Positions 9,978-19,000 of a DNA stretch of 64,000 nt are shown here, in pieces. Position 1 is the stretch's first letter. Each line of letters begins with the position of its first letter. Source of the stretch: Bacteroidota bacterium (GTDB lineage Bacteria; Bacteroidota; Bacteroidia; Palsa-965); the NCBI GenBank assembly GCA_016194975.1, contig JACQAM010000003.1, forward strand, positions 62,001 to 126,000. The letters are read 5' to 3'. The notes below the pieces were generated by a model. It saw only the letters and a list, made by a program, of their open reading frames with translations, had not been told where the DNA came from and did no database searches. The position numbers and the translations under genes were made by a program.

Positions 9978-11219
9978 CTAAGTCATAATCCGGTCTTCTC
10001 CCTGCAATTTCGTATCGATGGCATCGCGCAAACCGTAACCGAGCAGTGTAAAAGCAAGCACGACGAACATAATCGCGAGTCCGGGCAATACCGCGAGATA
10101 AGCATCACCGGTAAGAATGTAACCTTTGTATTCGCTGATCATCACACCCCATGATGGAGTTGGACGTGTAACGCCAATACCGAGATAACTCAATCCTGCT
10201 TCGATAAGAATGGCAGAAGCAAAATTATTGGCAGAGATAACGATCACCGGCCCCATTACATTTGGAAGAATGTGCCGCATGATTATGCGTGCATTCCTGA
10301 ATCCGAGCGCTCGTCCTGCTTCTACGAATTCTTTTTCGCGCACACTGAGAATTTGTCCGCGCACAACACGTGCAGTTTCCACCCACATCGTCAAACCAAC
10401 GGCAACGAAGATCGGAAAGATACCGGTGCGGAATAAAAGTGTAATTCCGATCACGAGAAGCAAAGTTGGAATCGACCAGACCACGTTGATGATCCACATG
10501 ATCACATCGTCCACCCATCCGCGGAAAAAACCGGAGATAGCACCCAGCAGAATTCCGATAAGAAGAGAAATAGCAACGGAAACCAATCCGACAAAAAGTG
10601 ATATTCTCGTTCCTATCATCAACCTGCTGAGCAGATCTCTGCCGAAATGATCTGTGCCGAGTAAAAATCTTTTTTCAAAAATATTATCCTTCACTTCTGC
10701 CTGCAATTCCTTTACCGTTTTGTGGATCTTGCGCACTTCACCGTAAGCATAAAAATCATCGGTGCCATTGATACTATCATCTAAAATGGGAAATGCCTGA
10801 TTGATGGCGTACACCGCATCAGCAAGATTGTAGGGAATAATCTTTCCCATCGTGGTATCACCTGTATATTCTTCATAATAAATATTATTCCCGGAAAACC
10901 AATAGCGTTTTATCGCATGGTATTCGTAATCATTTTTTTTACCGGTGAACATCCAGGAAAAAAAACTTTTGTCTTCAGACTCCGCATTTTTTCTCAATCG
11001 AATCATCAGCACTTTGAAACCGGGGCGATTAATACCGATCTCGTCTACGTGTGTATCAGCATCAGGGCTTGAATCGGGTGTAATGCTGTAACCGAGAATA
11101 GAAACAAGAATAGCAATTACGATGATCGTAATGCCGGTCATAGCAAGCTTATTTCTCCGGAGACGATGCCACGCGAATGAGGCGAGTGAATAAGATCGGT
11201 TATTGCCGCTGTTATCCAT
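9978..11219 (-). CDS. DppC/OppC-type ABC transporter permease with enlarged first periplasmic loop
   Basis: Inner-membrane permease subunit of a peptide-type ABC importer. An N-terminal cytoplasmic tail and TM1 (about residues 27-47) are followed by about 145 residues of periplasmic loop, then the family signature LGTDHFGRDLLSRLMIGTRISL and five further TMs. The EAA loop (EAGRALGFRNARIIMRHILPN) that contacts the ATPase is intact. At 413 residues it is about 110 longer than a usual DppC, all in the loop between TM1 and the signature. No partner permease, ATPase or binding protein is adjacent, so it must pair with subunits encoded elsewhere. Its upstream neighbour (GT2) is 15 bp away in the same direction, so they may share a transcript. 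Confidence 0.9.
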   Translation of the reverse strand: MDNSGNNRSYSLASFAWHRLRRNKLAMTGITIIVIAILVSILGYSITPDSSPDADTHVDEIGINRPGFKVLMIRLRKNAESEDKSFFSWMFTGKKNDYEYHAIKRYWFSGNNIYYEEYTGDTTMGKIIPYNLADAVYAINQAFPILDDSINGTDDFYAYGEVRKIHKTVKELQAEVKDNIFEKRFLLGTDHFGRDLLSRLMIGTRISLFVGLVSVAISLLIGILLGAISGFFRGWVDDVIMWIINVVWSIPTLLLVIGITLLFRTGIFPIFVAVGLTMWVETARVVRGQILSVREKEFVEAGRALGFRNARIIMRHILPNVMGPVIVISANNFASAILIEAGLSYLGIGVTRPTPSWGVMISEYKGYILTGDAYLAVLPGLAIMFVVLAFTLLGYGLRDAIDTKLQGEDRIMT

Positions 11220-11234
11220 AGAAATGCGGGAGAT

Positions 11235-12353
11235 TCAATTATTCCAAACTCTTTTTTTCCATTTCATTTTTTTCCGAACACTCATTGCGATGGCAATGAT
11301 ACTGACGAAAGGATAAATGATCTCTGCAGGAATGAAGGTTAAAAAAACAATTCGTTCCCCGAAAAACGGAACGGATAAAGATAGCAACAAAACGTCAACC
11401 GTCATCTTGTACAAAGCTGCGATTCCCAATGGAAAAAGTGCGTGGGACTGGTAAACTGCGATGAATAAAAATGCGGGGACGATAAGGTTAGAGAAGAATA
11501 CGACGAGCGCAGTAAACCTTAGTGCGGTGTTTTTCATTCCCTTCATTTTCGAAAGCCACCGGGAACGTTGCTGTATCGCTTCTTTCCAGTTCGCGGGCGC
11601 GAGCGTATGCACTATGGATGCGCGCGAATGAAGAAACCTGCAGCCGGCCGGATATTTTTTTTTCACTCTGTAGAGCAGCATCATGTCGTCCCCCGAAACA
11701 TATTTATCGTTTGCATATCCGCCGGTTTTAAAAAATATTTTTCTTCTGTAGGCAAGATTAGCTCCGCTGGCAAACATCGGATCATTCATGGGGGATCCTC
11801 CTGCAAAAACCTGGATCGCCAACTGTTCGTTCTGAAAAAAATAAGAGAGAAAATTTTTTCTCGCATATATTACGGGACCGACAAATAATTGCAATTCTTC
11901 ATTGGAGAATGCACTGGAAATTTCCTGCAGCCATTGAGTGGGCAAACTACAATCAGCGTCGGTAGTGGCAATGATCTCTCCTTTCGCTTCGGAAATTCCT
12001 TTTGTAAGGGCAGCTTTTTTCCCATTCTCATTTGCACCTGCGCGCAGAATTTTAAAATTCATTTCATCGCTGATCATATCTTCCACCCGCTGCACCGTTT
12101 CATCGTCCGAATGATCATCAACAATAATAATCTCAAATTTATCTGAAGGATATTCAAGTTGCATGATGGAAGAAATGAGTTTACCGATATTGGTCTCTTC
12201 ATTTCTCGCCGCAACCACTATGGAAATAAAATGATTTTCATTTTCAGTGCGCCTGAAATTTTTCCGGAAAAAAAAACGGATCGCGGGTACAAGAAGGCGC
12301 ATGGAATAAGCAGCAAGGAGCAATGAAATAATCGCGCTGAGAATATCTTTCAT
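11235..12353 (-). CDS. Family 2 glycosyltransferase, membrane-anchored
   Basis: Inverting sugar transferase with an N-terminal TM anchor (about 5-25), a GT-A catalytic domain (VVAARNEETNIGKLI; DDHSDDET; DxD-type TTDADCS; GDD and QRSRW acceptor/product motifs) and several C-terminal membrane helices. This layout is typical of GT2 enzymes acting on lipid or polysaccharide at the cytoplasmic membrane. Its start codon overlaps the stop of the upstream flippase-like gene by 4 bp, which suggests translational coupling and a shared role in envelope glycoconjugate or lipid handling. The substrate is not predictable. Confidence 0.88.
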   Translation of the reverse strand: MKDILSAIISLLLAAYSMRLLVPAIRFFFRKNFRRTENENHFISIVVAARNEETNIGKLISSIMQLEYPSDKFEIIIVDDHSDDETVQRVEDMISDEMNFKILRAGANENGKKAALTKGISEAKGEIIATTDADCSLPTQWLQEISSAFSNEELQLFVGPVIYARKNFLSYFFQNEQLAIQVFAGGSPMNDPMFASGANLAYRRKIFFKTGGYANDKYVSGDDMMLLYRVKKKYPAGCRFLHSRASIVHTLAPANWKEAIQQRSRWLSKMKGMKNTALRFTALVVFFSNLIVPAFLFIAVYQSHALFPLGIAALYKMTVDVLLLSLSVPFFGERIVFLTFIPAEIIYPFVSIIAIAMSVRKKMKWKKRVWNN

Positions 12354-13276
12354 TTTACCCGGTTGAAGAATTTCAATCTGAAAACGAAAATACTTCCAAT
12401 GAGTGAAGGTATCGCCACATTGATTATCCAGAGTACAACAGCGGCAATGAATCCTGCTTTACCGAAACCTGATGCAGAAAAAACAAGGCCGGCAATACTT
12501 CCTCTTATCAAAACCTCGGTAAAAGCAAAAGTCGGTACCAGTGTTATTACGAGATAACAAACAAGAATGCCGCCAATAATATCTGAAAGAAACATCTCCG
12601 GTTTTTCGAGATGAAGAAGCAATGCGAACTGGAACACATAAATCCCGTAACGGATTATGGAAAGGAAAAATATTTTTGAGAAAACACTGATCGGAAAATT
12701 CCTCAATTGTTTTGTTCTCTCTTTCCACTTGCTGGAAAGAAGCGGAAGAAGAAAAGGTGTGCAGCAGAAAAGAGCACCTGAAACATAAATGAAAATTTTT
12801 TCATTCTGCGTCAGCCCGGCATTATCACCGAGTACGAGCATACCGGCGATACCCGCAAGGAACGTAACCATCACCTGGCAAAAACTACAAATGAAGGAGA
12901 GAAATAAAAGCGGCAAACGGTCTTCTTCTTTTTCCATAAAAATTCTTCCGGCAAATTCTCCCACGCGATTCGGGGTTGCAGTACCAATGGTTACTCCTGC
13001 TAGAACACCGCGAACGGCTTGCATAAAATTCATCTGCACCTGTTGACCGGCAGCTAATTTCCACTTCAATGATTCGAGCGCCCAATTCACCGGCATTAAA
13101 AAAAATACAAATAGGAAATCAACCGGAAAAAATTTTATCTCGCGAAAAATCCTGGTTGTGATACCAACTGGATCGTCACCTTTTTGTAATCTCCACACGA
13201 TATAACCGACCGCAAGCAAAACAATTGCTAATTTTATTGCAAAGCTGAATGCATCACGACTGTTTGCTGGTCTCAT
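12350..13276 (-). CDS. Flippase-like integral membrane protein (UPF0104 / LPG synthase TM-domain family)
   Basis: 308-residue polytopic protein with about eight TM segments and the family-like stretch QAVRGVLAGVTIGTATPNRVGEFAGRIF. Members are the transmembrane part of lysylphosphatidylglycerol synthases or lipid flippases; no aminoacyl-transfer domain is present here. I chose the ATG at 13276 rather than the longer frame to 13471, because the extension would be antisense to ruvC and a TACATTTG promoter box sits only 2 bp upstream of 13276. It is co-transcribed with the downstream GT2 gene (4 bp overlap). Confidence 0.85.
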   Translation of the reverse strand: MRPANSRDAFSFAIKLAIVLLAVGYIVWRLQKGDDPVGITTRIFREIKFFPVDFLFVFFLMPVNWALESLKWKLAAGQQVQMNFMQAVRGVLAGVTIGTATPNRVGEFAGRIFMEKEEDRLPLLFLSFICSFCQVMVTFLAGIAGMLVLGDNAGLTQNEKIFIYVSGALFCCTPFLLPLLSSKWKERTKQLRNFPISVFSKIFFLSIIRYGIYVFQFALLLHLEKPEMFLSDIIGGILVCYLVITLVPTFAFTEVLIRGSIAGLVFSASGFGKAGFIAAVVLWIINVAIPSLIGSIFVFRLKFFNRVK

Positions 13277-13278
13277 TA

Positions 13279-13286
13279 CAAATGTA
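13279..13286 (-). promoter_or_regulatory. TAnnTTTG promoter box for flippase-like/GT2 genes
   Basis: On the minus strand this reads TACATTTG, the Bacteroidota -7 consensus. Only 2 bp separate it from the chosen start codon, so the transcript should be leaderless or begin at a slightly later codon. Confidence 0.55.
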
Positions 13287-13304
13287 AATTTACAAAAGCC
13301 GGCC

Positions 13305-13895
13305 ATGGCTTTCCCGATGGAAATAAAGAAGAACAAGGATAAGATCATTCTCGGGATAGATCCCGGAACAAATATTATGGGGTTCGGTGTGATACATCTT
13401 ACCGGGAAAAAAATGCTCCTGCTTGAAATGGGTGTTATCCGGATGGAAAAAATCAAAGATCCGGCAACCAAATTAAAGATGATCTTCTCGGAAACCGAGA
13501 AAATAATTTCGAGGCACCTCCCGGATGAATTTGCAATCGAAGCTCCGTTCTTCGGAAAGAATGTTCAGTCGATGCTCAAATTGGGTCGCGCGCAGGGCGT
13601 AGCGATCGCAGCTGCATTATCGAAAAATATTCCTGTTCGTGAATACAGCCCGAAAAAAATAAAACAATCGATCACCGGGAATGGAAATGCGTCGAAAGAA
13701 CAGGTAGCTGCAATGCTTAAAACTTTATTATCATTTCGTGAGACACCCGAATTCCTCGATGCTACTGATGCATTAGCTGCGGCGGTTTGCCATCATTTTC
13801 AGAATAACGGAAATGGAAATCTTGAAAAAAAAGTCAGCGGATGGAAAAATTTTCTGACTGAAAATCCATCGCGACTTATCGGGAAGAAAAAGTGA
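13305..13895 (+). CDS. ruvC: Holliday junction resolvase RuvC
   Basis: Endonuclease that resolves four-way junctions with RuvAB in recombination and repair. The RNase H-fold catalytic set is visible: D in LGIDPGTNIMGFG (about 18), E in FAIEAPFF (about 79), and the C-terminal D-A-T-D-A-L-A-A-A pair (about 147 and 150). The length of 196 residues is slightly above the usual 160-190; an internal ATG four codons in (MEIKKNKDK) may be the true start. ruvA and ruvB are not in this window. Confidence 0.94.
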   Translation: MAFPMEIKKNKDKIILGIDPGTNIMGFGVIHLTGKKMLLLEMGVIRMEKIKDPATKLKMIFSETEKIISRHLPDEFAIEAPFFGKNVQSMLKLGRAQGVAIAAALSKNIPVREYSPKKIKQSITGNGNASKEQVAAMLKTLLSFRETPEFLDATDALAAAVCHHFQNNGNGNLEKKVSGWKNFLTENPSRLIGKKK

Positions 13896-13904
13896 ACTGT
13901 TATT

Positions 13905-14303
13905 TCATTCCTGCAAAGCAGCGCGGATCTTTTCGGCAACAGCAGCGAGTTCTTCAGCAGAAGGTTTGAGTTTAGTCCGGGAAAAATTAATATCAGAAAT
14001 ATTATTGAGGGGTACAAGGTGAATGTGTGCGTGAGGAACTTCAAGCCCGATAACTGCCACGCCAATGCGTTTGCAGGAAATTACTTTTTCAATCGCTTTG
14101 GCGATCTTTTTTGAGAACAGATTTATTTCTGCAAGTAATTCATCATCGAGATCGAAAAGGTAATCCACTTCTTTTTTTGGAACAACGAGCACATGTCCTT
14201 CAACGAGTGGAAACACATCGAGGAAAGCAAAGCAATTAGTTGTTTCACCGATCTTGTGACATCTAATTTCTCCTGCAATGATCTTCGAAAAAATACTGGG
14301 CAT
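13905..14303 (-). CDS. HIT family nucleotide hydrolase/binding protein (HINT type)
   Basis: Small cytosolic histidine-triad protein of 132 residues with the C-terminal triad HAHIHLVPL; the first His of the family core appears in EGHVLVVPKKEVDYLFDL. Family members hydrolyse AMP-lysine or related phosphoramidates. Its ATG overlaps the greA stop codon by one base (TGATG), so it is translationally coupled to GreA. Confidence 0.92.
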   Translation of the reverse strand: MPSIFSKIIAGEIRCHKIGETTNCFAFLDVFPLVEGHVLVVPKKEVDYLFDLDDELLAEINLFSKKIAKAIEKVISCKRIGVAVIGLEVPHAHIHLVPLNNISDINFSRTKLKPSAEELAAVAEKIRAALQE

Positions 14304-14776
14304 CAGCGGGAAATATCTACGATCTGAAACTGCATCTTACCTGAAGGAACAACCACATCAGCAATGTCGCCCACTTTTTTTCCCAGCAATCCTTTCGAAA
14401 TAGGGGAATTGATAGAGAGCTTTCCTGATTTGAGATCCGCTTCATTTTCGGGAACAAGCGTATAGGTCATTTTCTGGCCGTTCTTTGTATTCCTGATCGT
14501 GACTTTGCAAAGAATAAGAACTTTAGAAAGATCGAGTTGTGACGCATCAACCACGCGTGCATTACTGACCATTTCTTCCAGCTTTGAAATTTTCAGTTCT
14601 AATAAGCCCTGTGCATCTTTAGCTGCGTCGTACTCGGCATTTTCGGAGAGATCACCCTTATCGCGGGCTTCTGCGATCTGGCGCGAAATACTGGCCCTTT
14701 CCTTGGTTTTAAGAAAGAGAAGTTCTTCGTGTAATTTTTTGAGGCCCTCTTCGGTTACATAAGTAATCTGGGACAT
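14303..14776 (-). CDS. greA: Transcription elongation factor GreA
   Basis: Rescues backtracked RNA polymerase by stimulating transcript cleavage. The 157 residues match family length: an N-terminal coiled coil (residues 8-75) with DKGDLSENAEYDAAKDAQGLLE carrying the acidic tip, followed by the C-terminal FKBP-like domain with INSPISKGLLGKKVGDIADVVVPSG. A TATCTTTG box lies 73 bp upstream. It forms a two-gene operon with the HIT protein. Confidence 0.96.
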   Translation of the reverse strand: MSQITYVTEEGLKKLHEELLFLKTKERASISRQIAEARDKGDLSENAEYDAAKDAQGLLELKISKLEEMVSNARVVDASQLDLSKVLILCKVTIRNTKNGQKMTYTLVPENEADLKSGKLSINSPISKGLLGKKVGDIADVVVPSGKMQFQIVDISR

Positions 14777-14849
14777 GACTTTGGGTTTTTCGGTGGTATT
14801 ATTGAAAAGCGAAGGAGAATCCCGTTTTACCGGAACTCTCCTGCCAGAG

Positions 14850-14857
14850 CAAAGATA
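14850..14857 (-). promoter_or_regulatory. TAnnTTTG promoter box for greA-HIT operon
   Basis: Minus-strand TATCTTTG between the PorV-family gene and greA. It separates greA from the upstream operon. A weak GGCT/AGCC hairpin (14867-14877) next to it may end the upstream transcript. Confidence 0.6.
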
Positions 14858-14885
14858 ATAAAATCAGGCTAAAAGCCCAAGTGCA

Positions 14886-15959
14886 TCAGAGGTTGAGTCG
14901 CGCTCCAAACGAGTGAACACCACTGAAAGGATTTGTAAAGCGATAAGAATAATCGATCGCGAAAGTCGATCCTTTTTTTCCGAAAGGAACTTCAAAAGTT
15001 GCGCCTGCTGTAGGTCCCGTGAAAGCAGTTGTACGATCTGTTGTTGAAGTAATGCCTTGCTCATAGTAATAACCCGCGCGAACCATCAACATAGATTTCC
15101 AGGTATACTGGACACCTGTATTGAACTGGTCTTTTGAAAATGAATTCGAAACAAATGTTCCGGCAACGGTGATCTTGTGATTTTTCATGCTCAAACTGTC
15201 GTTTGAAAAATAGAAATCATAAGATGCTCCGATGTTCAGACAAGTCGGAAGATCAAAATCCGCCGAACGCTGCTCGAGCGTCATTGCATAATTTCCATTG
15301 GGCGAAGTTCCTTTGAACGAAAGTCCATCGCCGGAGAAACGCATCCGTGGCCCAACATTTTTCAATGAGATTCCAAAATGCAACTGATCATATTTCCCAG
15401 TTACGTATTGAATTCCGGCATCAAGGGCCACACCTCTTGCTGCAACGTCTGCTATAGATTCTGAAATCGCTTTCACCACAACACCACCAAAAATATGCTC
15501 TGAAAATCCTTTCGCGTATGACAAACCAATATTGGTATAGGTTGGATGAAAAGTTCCAATACCACCTTCAGGAAGATCAGTTGTAGTGATCATGATGTCA
15601 CCGAAATCCATTGACATAACACCAAGACCGATAGCACCGGTAGTTCCAACTCTTTGTGTAAATCCGAAAGAATTGATACCAATGCCGGTTCCTCCCAGCC
15701 AATTTGTATGGGCGAAAAGAAGTTCTGTTTTCTGAGTGAAAGCTGTTCCTCCAACGTTCAGATACATCGCTTCAAGCCCGCGTACAGAAGCAGAATTGGA
15801 TCCTGCCCATCCGGAAGTCCTTGCGTAAGGATTGATGAGCAATTCCTGTGCACCTGCCTGGCCGGCGCGATCCTTATTCCCCGCGAATGCATTTTCAGTG
15901 CAAGCGAAAAGCAATCCTGCTGTGAGAATTATGATGATCGATTTATTTGATGTTTTCAT
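14886..15959 (-). CDS. PorV/PorQ-family outer-membrane beta-barrel protein
   Basis: 357 residues: signal peptide (about 1-26, AFAG), then the family opening (AQELLINPYARTSGWAGSNSASVRGLEAMYLNVGG) and alternating strands of a FadL-like barrel ending in a typical aromatic/leucine terminus (FGARLNL). PorV-type proteins shuttle T9SS cargo to the sortase or anchor it at the outer membrane. The gene is the third of a minus-strand operon, 50 bp after a giant T9SS cargo gene and a TonB-dependent receptor, so it probably serves that cargo. It is not the closest match to PorV proper; a second family member is encoded at 51.4 kb. Confidence 0.85.
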   Translation of the reverse strand: MKTSNKSIIIILTAGLLFACTENAFAGNKDRAGQAGAQELLINPYARTSGWAGSNSASVRGLEAMYLNVGGTAFTQKTELLFAHTNWLGGTGIGINSFGFTQRVGTTGAIGLGVMSMDFGDIMITTTDLPEGGIGTFHPTYTNIGLSYAKGFSEHIFGGVVVKAISESIADVAARGVALDAGIQYVTGKYDQLHFGISLKNVGPRMRFSGDGLSFKGTSPNGNYAMTLEQRSADFDLPTCLNIGASYDFYFSNDSLSMKNHKITVAGTFVSNSFSKDQFNTGVQYTWKSMLMVRAGYYYEQGITSTTDRTTAFTGPTAGATFEVPFGKKGSTFAIDYSYRFTNPFSGVHSFGARLNL

Positions 15960-16009
15960 ATTCTGTTTTTAAAAAATTCATTCGGAAGATTACATTCTAC
16001 AGATCATGA

Positions 16010-19000
16010 TTAATATGCATCGAGATCTATTGGACGCATCACGCCAAACCATTTCAGGATCTTCTCTCCTGTTGAACCGTCCGGCATTGTAGCTTCAATG
16101 TGAATAATATATAATCCGCTGGCGATAGGAATTCCTGCCTGATTTTTTAAATCCCAGTCGAGGTAAGTTTGCGCCGACGCTTTGGTCAACTTGCGGACTT
16201 GTGTACCATTGACCGTATAAATTCTTATGGTACAGTTTTCAGGCAGGCAGGTGAATTTAACGCGATTATCTATCTGATTCTTTTCATACGCAGAATAAGC
16301 GTAGTAAGGATTCGGAACGATATTGATAAGCGCCATAGCATCCTGTGCGGTTTGATTATCACCGAGTGTTACTTTCAGATCATGAGTATCGAAATAGTAC
16401 ATAGGATTATTACCATTTTGCGAAGTGGCAACACTATCTGTAGGCAATAATGGATTCTGCGCATTCGGTGTAATTCCGGTGAGCATACGTTTGTATGGTT
16501 TCGCAAGACGCAAACGAACCTTCACATCGGTAGGAATAACAGTAGAACTGCTATAAGGCCATGACCATGTTCTGTAATTATCATTGAGCATTGGAATACT
16601 GCACCACATTGCATCACGGAAAACCTCATTTCGATCTGTGGCAGCGGTTGCAGATGACATGATCTTCATGATCGCTTTACCATAATCGTATGCTGGAATA
16701 TCTTTCAATTCACCATTCAACGCACCGGTGGTATAGCGTGCATTTCCATTATGGCCGAAAATATAAATGTAATGTTGTCCGCCGAAAAGAGGATACTGGT
16801 AAGGGAAGTCAGAGTATTCGTCAGCTGTTGGATTGAATAACATATCATTTCCACGCTCAGCTGTAAGAGAAGAATTCTCGCCGAAAGCAATATTCAAACG
16901 TTCACCGGTTTCAACATTCACTGCATATCCCGGGAACCAACTCATTCCTGTTCCACTGATGAAGTCACTATTGCCGGTTCCGGAACCAGAGGATCCACCA
17001 TGAGCAATATCTCTTCCATACTGATCTACTGACGATCCGCTTCGGAGCAACAATGGCCCAACACCGCCGGCATTAAGAGAAGGATTCGAACCGACTTCGA
17101 AAACAGGAACACGTGTCCATTGCGCACGATTATTTGTGAGTACAACATCTACGTTTGCAAGGTTTTCAAATTTATTCGTCTGCATTGTAGGCGTATCCCA
17201 ATATGCAAGTCCGGTCTCATAGCAGACCGTGGTCACACTTGATTTGATGGCATCATCGCACAAGCGATACGGTCCCCAGGTTCCGCCCACTAATTTTTCA
17301 TAATCTCCATTAGCGTCGATTGGTGTAGCACCCGTAAATCGGTCATCGAATGACTGAGCACACGGAGGAGGATTGGATTGAGTGTATCGATAATCTCCAG
17401 CTCGAATCCAATTTGCAACAGATGAACCATCTTCGTCAACAACACCGGTAAGGAAAGATTTGGAAGGATCGGCGAATGTGATCGAAGATTCAAGGGCACT
17501 ATTTGCAAGAGGATTGGCGCCTAATCCCGGGGTTTGAACCTGTGCCATGGTCACAGACATTCCCAATTCAGGAATGATCTGTTCATTAGCGTAAACACTG
17601 TAGAAAGTAAGCGACGTATCAGATGCCCACGATCGAACAGATGGTGACGTTTCATTCAATACCCAGTGAGTTGTACCAGCTGCAACTGTATAACTGGAAG
17701 CAACATTATTCGTTATCTTAATGTTGAATATACCATCAGGTACATTGAGCGGATCGATCACTTTAATATTTACCGGTCCTTTTCCATTCTGGTATTGCAC
17801 CTGGTCGACACGGGCGGTTCCATTCCAAGTTCCTGTAGAACCATCAAACACAACCGGCGGAGCCGCTACAATTGCATTCTCCGATTCCTCAGTCAGATCG
17901 AGAACATTTTGTCCGCTACCGGAACCTTCCATCCTTGTGAGTTTAGGCCCGCTTGCATAATTTGAAAGTTGCAGCGTACCATTTGCTTCCGGAGAAGTAA
18001 TGTGCGGTATGCCGGAATAAATTTTCACATTTCTTCTTCCTGCGAGATACGGTTTTTTCTGACCGATATTTGATGCGTTCAATGGATAAAGTGAATCGAA
18101 AGTTACATCTGCATAAGGCAAATACTGGTTGTAGGCGTAAGACAGAACCAGGAAATAATAGGTCTTGTTATTTATCAGCGTCCGGCTACCGGTTGCGAAA
18201 GCATCTTCCGTTACATCGAAGGAGTGAGCAATTCCCACATCATTTGCTTCAATGGTCATATCCTGCGGAACATCCGCATTCAATGACTGGTCAAATTCTC
18301 TGTTCACCAATTGCGTTACACCATTTCTCAAATCACACTCCTGAACCAATCTTGCTTTGTCAAGATTATAAAGATCGGCTGTTGTGACTGTCGCATCTTT
18401 CAACTGAAATATCTGGTAACCTTCAAAATCGTAAGTAGTATCGATATTTGCAAGTGCAGAATTCAAAGAAGAATAAACGATCGATGGATCATATGCTTCG
18501 TATTTTTCGAGATAATTATTTGAATTCGATTTGTTCGTGAGATAAAGAACAAGTTGCTTATCGAGTTCCTGGATCGTCATATCCGGAGCATCAGGTCCAT
18601 CCAGAGTACGGAAACAATTATTGAAAAGACGCTGCGCTTTATCGTCAACAGTACGCATCAGATTTACAGATGCTGTTGGTCCCCCACTGGAGGCACGCGC
18701 CCAAACTGCGCCTACAGTAATGTAATTCACTGCTCCAGGTTGAAGGGTGAATGGTCCCGCAGACTGCATCATACGACGGTCGAAAGGAGTGTTCCCAACA
18801 GACGCTTCGCTCCAAAGTGGTTGCGGCTGGAAATTGGTTCCCCATCCTTGTGGATCGGAATCTCCGGGGAACATAAAATCACACACAATAGAACCACCAT
18901 AGGCATTTCCTCCATAGGTAAAAGGCGATCCATCTTTCCAGAATCCTGAGAGATAATTGTAATAATGGGTTCCATTTTCAGGATTACCGATAACAGAAAA

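Noticed and set aside
13277-13471. N-terminal extension of the flippase-like gene
   Set aside because: It would be antisense to the first third of ruvC, and a promoter box lies inside it just before the ATG at 13276.
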